From: Toxorhynchites rutilus septentrionalis
Lineage: Eukaryota; Arthropoda; Insecta; Diptera; Culicidae
Assembly (NCBI RefSeq): GCF_029784135.1
Contig: NC_073745.1
Location: forward strand, 308,092,834-308,156,833
Length of the DNA: 64,000 nt
Reading direction: 5' to 3'
This document shows, one piece after another, positions 43,922 to 54,675 of the stretch. The translations under genes and the position numbers were made by a program. Numbering within the stretch: position 1 is the stretch's first letter; each line of letters begins with the position of its first letter. The notes beneath the pieces were generated by a model, which was given only the letters and a program-made list of their open reading frames with translations, did no database searches and was not told the DNA's origin.

Positions 43922-45524
43922 GCAGGTTGTTTTCAAGACACGACCGCATTGTTGACGTAGAACTACGCTGTAGTTTAATTCAAGTCGCTTGTTTATAACT
44001 GCGGATATTATTTTATAATGCTACGAAAATTTTGAAATAGCCATTCTACCAGTTTGGTCACCCTGAAATATTTTTTTTTATTGTAGAATCATTTGAAGAT
44101 AATTTTTTGATGATTCAATCTTGTACTCGCAGAACAATACATGCTCGAGATAAGCGCAGCTGTCATTCTTAGTTGAGAAAGTTTTGCTACTGGTAAGCGA
44201 AACCAAATCACATACAAAATTCCAGAATGACATTTACTTTCTTTGTGACTAAATAAGCGAAATAAACTCTATCTGCACGCGAACCCAAATAAATTAATGA
44301 CTTATTATAACCTATTGAATAACTTGGTGTTTCCCAAATAATTTTTTGGTGCACAACCTTAATATCTGCTTCACCATAGCGTCAGTTCAATGCATTGATG
44401 CAATGTCAAAGGCACCAACGGAGCCTTTATGATGACAGAAAACAAACAATGTTAAATGCTTAGAAAAAGACTGAATATTTGCGTGCATAATTCCTTCCCG
44501 CTATCTTCCCTCCTTGTTTATATTTATCATTACAAATGGGGTTTCGGCGAAGCGAAGATGCATTATTTTTACGTACGGATTATGAAGCACGCACGCACGC
44601 ACACAAATATCCATATATCGGTGACTTGAAGCAACTAAATATACACACACTTATCTTTGTTTTACGCTCTTCTCAACAGAAGCCCTTTATTGCCAGTCTA
44701 GATTAGCTTAGCTGTTATCATTTGTGGGGAGAGTTTTCCTACCGTCATGCGAAACCAAATCGCTGACAAAATTCCAGAACATTTATTTTCTTGGTGAGAT
44801 GACGATAGCCTAGCTTGATGATTCTCCACACAATTGTGTAGCTCAACACATTAATGCATTGGTGTCAATTTGATGCAATGACTGCAATGTCAGAGACATC
44901 ATCGAGTAAATAATTTGGCCACGTCCACAGTCCAGTCCGAAACGAAGACATGTGATGTCGCAAAACAAGGAAGAACAAGCAATTTTCATTGTTTCGTATC
45001 TAGAACGATACTGAAAGTGCCTTTTCTTCCTTTCCTTGTTGAATTGAAGAGACTTTAAACTTCTTCAGTTCATTCGTCTCTAGCCTTCAAAAAGGCCCTT
45101 AGAAAACTCTACCCTTTCCTCATATTACTCCTCCACCCCCATTGCCTTGGGAAAACCATTCGATCCCTTGCCGTCCAACTCGGCCAGCAACGGTGTTGTC
45201 CAGTCGGTGTCCTCACGAAGAATGAAGTTTGCCTCAGCAAGATCTACTGTTTATACCCTAGGCAAATATTCCCCTTCGTTCTTCTTTTCCTTTGTTCCTC
45301 GTTATTGACAGCTCTGTTCGGGAAAGCACACGAATGGACTAATTTTTCATCAATTTAAACCATATACAGACTATGGGGTTGTAATGTATAGCATATCAAA
45401 CAAATTTTAGGGAATTTTCGATTCGTTTGGTATGTAAATCGCCAGAATCCGTTAACGGCAAAAGTAGTTATTCACGTTAACTTGATTTCCACCCTTCATG
45501 AAAGACGGTGTTCCACGTAAAAAA
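43922..45524. mobile_element. GACGTAG-ended element, copy B (different interior)
   Basis: The left end (GGTTGTTTTCAAGACACG, ACCGCATTGTTGACGTAG) and right end (TAATGTATAGCATATCAAAC to GAAAGACGGTGTTCCACG) match copy A at 32833-33970. The interior does not. Inside, GCGAAACCAAATCaCaTACAA at 44199 and GCGAAACCAAATCGCTGACA at 44749 are direct repeats of about 50 bp. The segment 45060-45345, with TCGGCCAGCAACGG, looks gene-derived by composition, but no frame is recognisable. No transposase. Confidence 0.55.
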
Positions 45525-45527
45525 AAA

Positions 45528-45831
45528 TGTTATTAAACATAATAATAATAAAGATAATGTACTAAAAGCACGAAAAATAATTAGCCAAGTAGCAGTTAAT
45601 GGTTATCACATTCCTTCCTTCATTAATATAGGGCATTGATGAGACTAAAATAACATCGTGGGGCATATAATGAAACCACTAACTGTGGATAACGGAAATC
45701 CGATATGCCCCACGATTTTATTTTAGTCTCATTAATGCTCTATATTAATGAAGGAATGTGTATGATAACTAACTGAGTAATTATTTTCTTGCTTTTAATA
45801 CATTATCTGTATTATTATCTTTAATAACAAT
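45528..45831. mobile_element. Hairpin MITE with ~130-bp arms
   Basis: Left arm (45528-45668) and right arm (45702-45831) are inverted copies. ATATGCCCCACGAT, TTTTAGTCTCATTAATGC, ATATTAATGAAGGAATG and CATTATCTGTATTATTATC recur in order on the opposite strand, with few mismatches. The ends are GTTATTAAA and TTTAATAAC. The loop is about 35 bp. No ORF. Confidence 0.85.
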
Positions 45832-45835
45832 GAAG

Positions 45836-48800
45836 CTTTTTAACTTAAAAAGTTTTTTTTACCTACTTTATTTCTTTGAATATCTAACTAATAAACCATC
45901 ATCATCAAAACAGTTCTTAAAATTAACGCGGTAACGCGCCACAAGACGGCAATATAGAGTTCTATCTTATACCGATTTTTCGAACCATAGGTTTAAGCCT
46001 TAATCATCATCATTTATCAATCTACCAAGCTCATGGCAAAATAAAGATATCCCCCGCGAAAAAAGTTGAGGTGAAAAGTAGAGGATCGAAACGAACAAAA
46101 AAAAAACCATTAAAGCTTGTCGGACAGACACTTTCCAAACAATTTTTTCTCCCTTCATCCGAAACGAACAAAAACAATCCTCCAAAAATATTTCCTGATG
46201 TCACTTGATGTGATTGTCATTTGATGCTTTTCGCTTTTATTTCTCATTATCACTATTAGTGCTCTGTTTGGTGTTTGATTCGAAACAAACGAATCAGAAC
46301 AATGGTAACGGCGAAAAAAATTCAATCACACTCACCCTCTCACCTTGAGCAAGAAAAAAAAAGAGTGTAACCCCCCAAAAAAAAGTACAACATTCGATGT
46401 CTGCTGCTCGGTACATTGCTGTCAATTGTCGGTGCTTTCGGCGGTGGAAAATAGCTCGCCCCTATTGCTCTGCCTAATGTATTGGAAAGAGGAAAAACTA
46501 AACCAACTCCAAATTGGTGAAATAGTGCCGAAAGGTGCACTGCGGTGCGGTGTGCGGTGGTGTGAAATTTAAAAGACACATTTAAATCGTTGAAGGTTTG
46601 TGTCTGCCCTCCCCTCCCCCCCCACTGACTTAAATGGTGTTTTTTTTGGTCTGGGTGTTTGGAATTGGAAAGTGAGGAAAATAATTTTTGATTATTCAAC
46701 GACCTTTCAGTGCATAACAAGAGGAAAAGCCATATTATTACCTGGGGGTGGGAAACATAAATTGCACTGATTTTTAGGGCCGCTGCCAACCGAGAACTGG
46801 AAAAAAAAGCACCCAACAGCATTGCCGAAATCAAATAAGAGAAAACAAACTTGCCTTGAAAATGGAAAAAAACACATAAAACCATGGAGAAAGGTGCAAT
46901 CGAGCTGAATAAAATATAGCATTTATAACACGATTTGATCGGAAAACAATTGCACGAAATCGTGATATTGAGCCTGTCTCTCCGATACCCGATGTGATGA
47001 TGGGTTGTTTGTTATTTTGGGTTCCCCAGCTGCAACAGAGCACAAAGCGAGCACTTTCGACAGGTTGAATGTTGTTGACTCAGTATGTATGTTTCGAAAA
47101 GAATATGTGAATTTCATTATGGCTGTTTGATTGAATTGACAATAACGTAGCGGAAACAAAGGCAAACAAAAAACTGATTTCAGTGATCGGTATCGATAGG
47201 ATTCATTAAAAATAGTCGAACAATCAAATTATCCACTTTAAGGACAATATTTGTGTTCTCAAATACGCAACTGTTAAAAGTTATGCACTCACAGATCATC
47301 CATCTAATGGAGCTTCCACCACCCTCAATTTGTTTGTCGAATTAAAACTCTACCTGGAGCCACCCACACCACCGGTAAAGATTTTCCAACCTTTCTTCGT
47401 TTATGCAGGAACGAATGTGTCTTCCGAAACGCACCGTTGCCAGGAGTAAATTCGCAAGCGCTACCTTCATCTTCTCCTCCTGCAGAAGCAGAGAGCTTCC
47501 AGGCGGGGGAACCCATCAGAACGTGTGTAGGTGAATTGCTCCATTTTCTAATTAATTTTAGTGGATTACATTTAGCCGCATTTAGTATGCAACTATTTGC
47601 GAAATTGAAATTGCATGGATGCTGCTCCGGTGCGGAAGGTTCCCGCGGGAGGATGAATGTGATGGCAATCAGTTGATTTGGGTTAACTCATTACTTTTCA
47701 CTTTTAATCATAACTTCGCACGGTTCGCACTCCTCCGCGCTTCTTTGCGAAGCCATTCCGGGGATTTACGAGGTTATGTCAGAGCATGTCATGGTGGTCT
47801 GCTCCGCAGACAGATTCATATCCAGGCAATAAAGGAACATTGGGTGGGGAAAAACACGAGCATAAACATATGCACTCGCTTTTCACTATTTACTTACCTG
47901 CATGTCTGTGGATACGCTGTGTAGCATTCTTTCCCGCCGCCATGGCAGCCTGCAGGATTCTTCCACGGTGCCGAAGTTCACGGTGAGCAATAGTTGATTA
48001 TTATTATTACTATCCTGCCAGGTGATGCTGTCGGATGCGTTTTGGTGTGCTCACGTTTTGGTACAGTTCACGTATTATTTGGGTGGTTCTGAGCGGATCA
48101 TAAGAGAAACTTGGCACGAGACTGAAGATAGAAGCTGACTGGTATGGTGCTTTCGTGAGCTGGAGGATGTTTACACTCAGAATATATTTTGTAAATATAA
48201 CTGATGTTGATTTAAATACGACTAATTGGTTAGTCATTTCCTACTGAACTATTCTTACGCTTGACACGAAGTCTGTGCGAGGAGCATCTGAACGTAAACG
48301 ACTAAACCCACATTGCACGTAATCAGCTGTTACAGTATCGGCACCATAAACACTATTTACGATATCAGTGGATTGGCTTGCAGTTTCACCTTTATCAAAG
48401 AAAAACTGTTCAATGTACTGAATTTTTTCTTTTTCTATTATCTCATTTGTTTAAATAAATAATTAGCAAATAAAGGCTCATTAGCTCTAACAGAGCCGGA
48501 TTTAATCGTGTACATGTTACATGTTAATCGTACCTATAGATTGTAAATTACCCAGTAGCCATTTAGGCGCAAGAGTATTCTTTCTGTTCTTCCACTGTTC
48601 AGTTAGATGTTTCTTGTTCCAAGCAGAGCTTGTATGGATGAAGAAAGGCCAGAACTCCGACCGTGAATCGATCTCCAACGCTGAAGATTGTTGCGTGGAC
48701 GTAGTTATTCTATTATAACATGAAGATAGTCAATCCAGAGCCTTGAGTTTTTAACACACGATCGATCGCTGAGTAAGCGAACGTGCAACATATGTGGCTA

Positions 48801-48845
48801 CGAAGACACCCTAATTTTCTTTTTGTTTGTAACAAACCTGTAACT
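45836..48845. other. Long stretch without mobile elements; no supported gene
   Basis: This 3-kb block is largely free of recognisable repeats, unlike its surroundings, and GC-richer from 47300 to 48020. Overlapping frames (181 codons at 46885-46340 minus, 101 codons at 47619-47924 plus) have no domain and cross homopolymers. GTGCGGTGTGCGGTGGTGTG at 46542-46561 is low complexity. It may hold introns or regulatory DNA of a host gene. No splice-linked exons could be assembled. Confidence 0.3.
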
Positions 48846-48848
48846 CAG

Positions 48849-49190
48849 GAGAAGGAGAAGGAGAAGGAGAAGGAGAAGGAGAAGGAGAAGGAGAAGGAGA
48901 AGGAGAAGGAGAAGGAGAAGGAGAAGGAGAAGGAGAAGGAGAAGGAGAAGGAGAAGGAGAAGGAGAAGGAGAAGGAGAAGGAGAAGGAGAAGGAGAAGGA
49001 GAAGGAGAAGGAGAAGGAGAAGGAGAAGGAGAAGGAGAAGGAGAAGGAGAAGGAGAAGGAGAAGGAGAAGGAGAAGGAGAAGGAGAAGGAGAAGGAGAAG
49101 GAGAAGGAGAAGGAGAAGGAGAAGGAGAAGGAGAAGGAGAAGGAGAAGGAGAAGGAGAAGGAGAAGGAGAAGGAGAAGGAGAAGGAGAAG
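48849..49190. repeat. (GAGAAG)n microsatellite, about 57 units
   Basis: About 340 bp of uninterrupted GAGAAG. Because the unit is six bases, all frames stay open: Lys-Glu repeats on the plus strand, poly-Leu and Ser-Phe repeats on the minus strand. These are not genes. The strand asymmetry (pure purine/pyrimidine) permits triplex or H-DNA structure. Confidence 0.97.
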
Positions 49191-49932
49191 ATTTCTAACA
49201 GTCGCGTTAATAAACGAAACAAAGAATAGCGTTGAAAAGGTCCGGGGCTGAAGTTTCACTAAATCAAATAGATTTTTAATTTATTTGTATTCTGGAACTT
49301 TGGGAAAGATTCCTAAATAGTATGGGAAAAATCACAATCAAAAGGCATGACCAGAGACGTCGCGAAAAACTCCTTGAAGCCGTGCGTGCATCATTCGGGG
49401 AGATGAAGAAAGAAGCATCCAATCATGGCATTCGGTACGCAGAAGAGTATTCAACTAGGTATTCCTGACAATTTTAAAACTACTCGACCAAGGAAAACGA
49501 AAATGTGTTATAGTGGATTTAGCATCATATTTTCATTTATAGCGGAAGACGGACCAACACCTGTGAGCATGAATCAATTGAAGCAGACTGCGTCAAATTT
49601 CTGACTCAAGTATTCTTCAGACGTTGATACAGAGGAACTAGTATCAGACGTGGAAGTGTTCAAACGCAGATGAAGAACCTATCATCGACCTATCTATCCT
49701 ATTGACCGAATCTATCGAACCTATCTATCATCAGCTCAAATTGATTAAACAGTATCTGCGTTCTGAAATGAACCAAGACCGACTCAATGGCTGGTAGTTA
49801 TCTCGATCGAGAAAGAATTGCTATCAGACTTTGATTTAGCTGCAATTATGGATCATTTTGTTTAATTAAATTTAAAAGATGAAAGAAATGAGCGCCATTG
49901 TGGCAGCCATTTGTGGCTAGCTTCCACCTTTA
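49191..49932. other. Non-coding stretch
   Basis: No supported gene. TCTATCATC/ATCTATC words cluster at 49680-49735. Short coding-looking phrases such as AATCACAATCAAAAGGCATG are in no open frame of note. Confidence 0.35.
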
Positions 49933-50130
49933 CCTTAAAGGCTGATTTAGACGATGCCAGTCAGCGCTCTAGTTGAAGTATCCAGTGAATAGAGAACAGA
50001 CACTCTGTTCAAGTTAGAGGCCAATTAATTGTTCGATACTGGTAAAAGTAACTTGAACAGAGTGTCTGTTCTCTATTCACTGGATACTTCAACTAGAGCG
50101 CTGACTGGCATCGTCTAAATCAGCCTTAAG
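49933..50130. mobile_element. Near-perfect hairpin MITE, 84-bp arms
   Basis: Left arm 49933-50016 and right arm 50049-50130 match base for base except one A indel near the outer end (TTAAAGGCTG against the complement of CAGCCTTAA). The loop is about 32 bp. Outer flanks CCACCTTTACC and GGTGGA extend the pairing imperfectly. No ORF. Such identity implies a recent origin or gene conversion. Confidence 0.9.
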
Positions 50131-50139
50131 GTGGAGATA

Positions 50140-50524
50140 GAAGCTTTACAATACAATTATTATTTTTATGTTTAATGGGTCTACAATGTAAGTTTTAGCA
50201 ACTTTAACATTGGTTAAGAAAATTGTATTGCAGAGGTACATGTCTATGCTGTCTATGCTTTCACAAATAGTAAACGGAAAAGTATTACATTCAATCAAAA
50301 TGCCTCGGCCAACGAAGAGAAGGGTTAAGGCTCTCCGACGTGAATATGTGCAAACAATACGATCTACGAAGGAAAATATTAAGGAATTATCAACATCGAG
50401 TTACTATGCGGAAGAACTTTTTAAAAAATACCCAATTCGCATGTGTTATAAATTTGTTCATGTTACGCTCGCGTATAATCAGAATTTTACTTCATATGCA
50501 AATACACCTTCTATATACATTTAC
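50140..50524 (+). repeat. Repeat carrying a small ORF (MPRPTKRR), better copy
   Basis: The frame 50210-50527 is open for 105 codons and contains MPRPTKRRVKALRREYV, ENIKELSTSSYYAEELFKK and MCYKFVHVTLAYNQNF. A diverged copy lies at 32480-32825, and the 5' flank TTTAATGGGTCTACAATGTA also occurs at 25026, so this is a dispersed element rather than a unique gene. I do not recognise the protein. It is basic at the N-terminus and could be the start of a larger transposon protein cut by the following repeat. Initiation at the internal Met (50300) is more plausible than at 50210, because conservation is seen from there. Confidence 0.5.
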
Positions 50525-52074
50525 TAGCTGACCCGGCAAACTTCGTCCCGCCCAAAATTTGTTTTTTGTTATCCATACTTTCCCCCCTCCTTTTCCTGAA
50601 GAAAATATGTCACCCTTCTAAACTCGAGTTGACCGCGAGTAATCGGTTTCCTATATCATTAACATTAGAATTAAGGAAAAATGTATATATACTAGTAACA
50701 ATACAGTAAGGAGTTCGGCTCCTTTAAAGTTATGTAACTGAGCCTGTAAAAATAAACGATTTAATTAAAAAAAAATCAATACTTTCAAACATCCACGTTT
50801 TCTTACTAAGCGCAAGTTCATGAGTCCAATCGCAGAACTGTTCATTGATTGATCTTCTAATCGACCCCGTTGAATTTACCTTTTACTAAAAAATTCCTAG
50901 TACTTCTACCAAAACTAGCACAATTCTCGTTCAAGATTTTTCAACCACTTGCAAATAACATGTTTCTCCGTTACATGGAATAAATGTTTGATACAGAAAA
51001 TATGATAGAATAATGACAGACCCCTCCCCTCTTCTCCCCTTAGCGAGGAGGGAGGAGCGTCCATTCACCATAGAAACGTTTCGTGCCCCCTAAAATCTTC
51101 ACATGCCAAAATTCTATTTACTTGATTAGTTCTAGAGTTATGCAGAAATTTGTTTTTCATTTGTATGACAGCCCACCTTAAGAGAGGGGGGAGGAGTGTC
51201 GAACCACCTTAGAAATGCTTCTTCCGCATAAAACCTCCACATGACAAGTTTAGTTCCGTTTGCCTTATTAGTTCTTAAATTATGTTGAAATGCATGCTTC
51301 ATTTGTATGGCAGCCACCCTCCCCCCTCAGAGAGACGGGAGGAGTGTCTATTCGCTATAGAAACGTTTTGTGTCCCCTAAAACCTTCGCTTGCCAAAATA
51401 TACCTAATTTGGTTTCGTTTGCTTGATGATTTCCCGAGTAATGCAGAAATTTGTGTTTCATTTGTATGCCAGCGCCTCCCCCCCTCCCTAATAGAGGGGG
51501 GTGGGGGAAGAGTATCTAACCACCATATAATCATTTATTGTACATTAAAACCTCCACATGCCTAATTTCGTTTCATTTACTTGATTAGTTTTCAAGTAAT
51601 GCAGGAAATTGTGTTTCATTTGTATGGCAGCCCTCTCTTAGAGAGGGGGGTGGAGTGTCTAACCACCACATAAACATTTATTGCACCCTAAAACCTCCAT
51701 ATGCCTAATTTGGTTTCATTTGCTTGATTAATTCTCGGGTAATGCAGAAATTTGTGTTTCATTTGTATAGCAGACAACATCCCCCCCTAAGGGAGGGGGG
51801 AGGAGTATCCAACCACCGTAGAAACATTTATTGCACCCTAAAATCTTCACATGCCAAAATTGGTCTGGTTTGCTCGATTACTTCTCGAATAATGTAGAAA
51901 TTTGTGTTTCACTTGTATGGCAGCCTCCCCTTAGAGAGGGGGGAGGGGTCGCAAACTATCACTTTCCCCGGACCCAAAAACCCAACATACCAATTTTCAT
52001 GTCGATCGGTTCAGTAGTTTTCGAGTTCATAAGAATCAGTCAGACAGACAGACAGACAGAAATCCATTTTTATA
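50525..52074 (+). repeat. AGCTGACCCGGC repeat, copy 3 (long)
   Basis: Starts TAGCTGACCCGGCAAACTTC and ends with (CAGA)n and AAATCCATTTTTATATA, as in copy 1. It contains about seven subrepeats of 100-140 bp, each with a TTTCATTTGTATGgCAGCC line, a C-rich and G-rich AGAGAGGGGGGAGGAGTGTC line, and an AAACATTTATTGcaCCCTAA line. Frames within it (91 and 89 codons) follow the subrepeats and are not genes. It is hit by a LINE fragment at 50583-50774 and by a MITE at its right end. Confidence 0.75.
50583..50774 (+). mobile_element. Loner-like 3' UTR-only insertion
   Basis: Contains the lineage 3' UTR words ACCGCGAGTAATCGGTTTCC and GGAGTTCGGCTCCTTTAAAG, ACTGAGCCTGTAAAAATAAA and a poly(A). A 12-bp duplication with one mismatch (ATCCATACTTTC at 50571-50582, ATCAATACTTTC at 50775-50786) flanks it. 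It is extremely 5'-truncated and has no coding sequence. Confidence 0.85.
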
Positions 52075-52076
52075 TA

Positions 52077-52290
52077 CAGGTCGGACTCGATTATATATAA
52101 TCGCAATTTCGTTTTCAACGTTAATTTTCGAATCCAATACATAATCTTATCACAAAAAACTATTTTTCTATTAATGTTTGACATTCATAAATTAATGAAA
52201 AAATTGTTTTCTTGAGATTCGATTATGTATAGGATTTGAAAATAATTGTTGAAAGTGAAATTGCGATTATATATAATCGAGTCCGACCTG
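52077..52290. mobile_element. CAGGTCGGACTCG MITE
   Basis: 214 bp with perfect inverted termini: CAGGTCGGACTCGATTATAT at the left, its complement at the right, continuing to about 36 bp. TA duplications lie at 52075-52076 and 52291-52292, and the inner sequence is AT-rich. A Tc1/mariner-type non-autonomous element by its TA target, inserted in the last bases of the long repeat. Confidence 0.9.
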
Positions 52291-52292
52291 TA

Positions 52293-53863
52293 TATAGTTA
52301 TTTGCAATTGTTCATCGGAACACATCATTCATACATTTTTATTTAGTATTGAATTGTTATTTTTTTTCGTGAAACTCGTGTCAGTGAAACGTCACACAGT
52401 CTGATATGTGAATTGATCTTTTTACGTGTGCTTTGCTCTTCTCTCACAAACACTATTACCCCATTTTTACACGTGGTTTTACCTATACTACTACAATGGC
52501 TTCCTTCCACCTTCACCTTAATGCAGAGAGTTAATTTAACAATTGATCGCACCCCATATATAGAGCAAGCTTTCATTCATTGGTCCTTGCCAATATTGGT
52601 ACTTAAGAGTTCATTCTTAAATTTCTATAATATTTAAAATCTTATCGACAAACAATTTCGTAGTCTACCGTAACAACGCGATCATGGGTGGTCCTAAACC
52701 AACTTTTTCAAGTGTAACTAGATATCTAAAATGTTCGTTTCTTGTAACTTCAGTGTTCATTTGTTTTGCGAGATTCTTTCACTGGGTTTTAGACCAGTGA
52801 CTGCAGTTCAATGGTGTAATATATCGTGCAATTAATAGTGCCTTTGCTGCGACAAATCGTCATTTGTTGATTTACTGTTGCGCGAAAACAACAACAAGAA
52901 AAGATGTCATTTCCGATTATCTTTCTAGTCTTTGTGAAGGCTTAGAGTTAATTTTAAAATTGTGACTGACCAGTTTTTGTAATAAATCAACTATCTTCAG
53001 TCTTTCTGGAAAAATAGAGTTCACTTGCTGGAATCCTTGCAATGGAGCCCGACACACTTAACTGTCACACGACAAGCAAATGATCAGTGAGCCCATTCCA
53101 ATGCTCGACTTCATCTGACGTTTCCAGTAGCAAATAACACGCACATTCCTACATTTATTTGAATCTTTTTTCTTGCATTTTCGAGTAGATTGCAGCATCC
53201 TAAAACACTAAGCTATTCGGATACATCACATGGGCACCTTACACGATCAAAATGATTGACAATAAGTGTCTTCAATATCGTGACAGCTAGGTTTTCGACA
53301 TCCGATCTAACCTCAATTAATATTTTGCCACCTTACACGGTCAATATCCCTCAACCCGAGACAACGAAAATATCCGCGATGGCTAGTGGCGACATTCGAG
53401 TTTGGGATCCGAACTATTCTCCATCAGATTAGAAGGCTAAAAGGCAATTTTCAATTGGTAAAATTTGAATAAAAATATCTACTTGGTATTATTTAATTAG
53501 CTGAAGCGCGTAGTCCTAACCTTAACTTAACCTATTTCCTCTGAGATATTCCTACTAAGATTTATTATTATAATATAACGTCAATTTCAGACACAATTTT
53601 TGTATGGGATTTTCTCACCACATGCAGAAAAAAAGTGATTTGCATTCACATAGAATACTGATTTAATTCGGAAAAGTTATTTTCATTCATAATTTACACT
53701 TTGAAACTCGTTTTTCCTTTTCAAAAACACATCATAATACTCGCTTCACAAATACAGACTGTTCCTTTCAGTTTCAGAGATGCCAGATTATTTTCGTTTG
53801 CGAAATTATATGCAAGTTATATTATCTGCAAGCAAATGTTTTTATTCCATAAATAAGACTATG
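52293..53863. other. Non-coding stretch
   Basis: No supported gene. CACCTTACACGATCAA at 53235 and CACCTTACACGGTCAATA at 53331 are short direct repeats, and the complement TTGACCGTGTAAGGTCCA occurs at 54661-54678. Frames of 70-77 codons on both strands at 52340-52640 are antisense to each other and have no domain. Confidence 0.35.
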
Positions 53864-54133
53864 ACAGTAGAACCCTGATTATCCGTGAGCGGGTGATCCG
53901 CCGTGCGGGTTATTCGCGACTGCGAGTTCCATAGTAAATCAATAGGCATTTCCGGAACTTGTTAGTGAGTGGTAGGCCCATGATCTTTTGTTGTGGACAT
54001 GGCTTTTACATTATTTAGCCACTGGTATACACGACCTTATAGATGGATAGTTTAATGATTTCTGTATTGATGAAACATAGTTTTTATGTTGAAACATCAT
54101 CCCGACTATTCGCAGATAATCGGGATTCTACTG
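53864..54133. mobile_element. CAGTAGAACCCTGATTATC MITE
   Basis: About 270 bp with imperfect inverted ends: CAGTAGAACCCTGATTATCC (53864) and the complement of GATAATCGGGATTCTACTG (54115-54133). No ORF. The termini resemble those of Tc1/mariner or pogo-type MITEs, but the target duplication is not clean. Confidence 0.7.
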
Positions 54134-54393
54134 TAACTTGAATTAACACGTGATGTTTTTTCACCTGTGATTTTCCCAGATCTTCTCATTCTCCAAATTT
54201 TATAGCGGAGTGTGAAGTACCACACAACTTAGACTAAAATGGCTGCCCCGCTCGCTAGCGCAAAGAATGACCGAGTTCAACGTTAAAAATTTTTTAAGAC
54301 GTTGTTAATTTTCATTCACTCACTCACCATCACATTGTCAGTTTAATTTGAGGTTTTGATTTGTATCGTGAAAAGTACCGTATTTTACTATTT

Positions 54394-54675
54394 TTAGTAC
54401 AGTAATTTACATTTAATGCGACATTTTTCTAATTGGACAGACCTGTAATTGGACATTTTTACCTCTAATTGGACATCTTTGTAAACATCGAGTTCGGGGC
54501 CCAAATTAGTCTGGAAGTCCGTGAGGTAAAACGTCAACATCATGCATCCATATGAAATGTCACGATATTGATGCCCGAAAATCAGAAAATCCGGATTTCT
54601 GCGTTGTCGGCCATCTTCAGCTGTCATTATGCTCTCAGATGTCATCATATTGTCAATAAAATTGACCGTGTAAGG
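54394..54675. mobile_element. CAGTAATTTACA MITE family, partial copy
   Basis: ACAGTAATTTACATTTAATG, CTAATTGGACAGACCTGTAA and AAACATCGAGTTCGGGGCCC align with 23661-23760. The right terminus is not present, and the sequence leaves the family consensus after about 54500. Confidence 0.6.

Noticed and set aside
46340..46885. 181-codon minus-strand frame
   Set aside because: It crosses homopolymers, has no domain, and several overlapping frames are open in the same place.
48783..49259. Long frames of Lys-Glu, poly-Leu and Ser-Phe repeats on both strands
   Set aside because: They are translations of the GAGAAG microsatellite, where a six-base unit keeps every frame open.
50525..52074. CRISPR-like array or coding repeats
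   Set aside because: The subrepeats are 100-140 bp, diverged and without unique spacers, inside a eukaryotic dispersed repeat.
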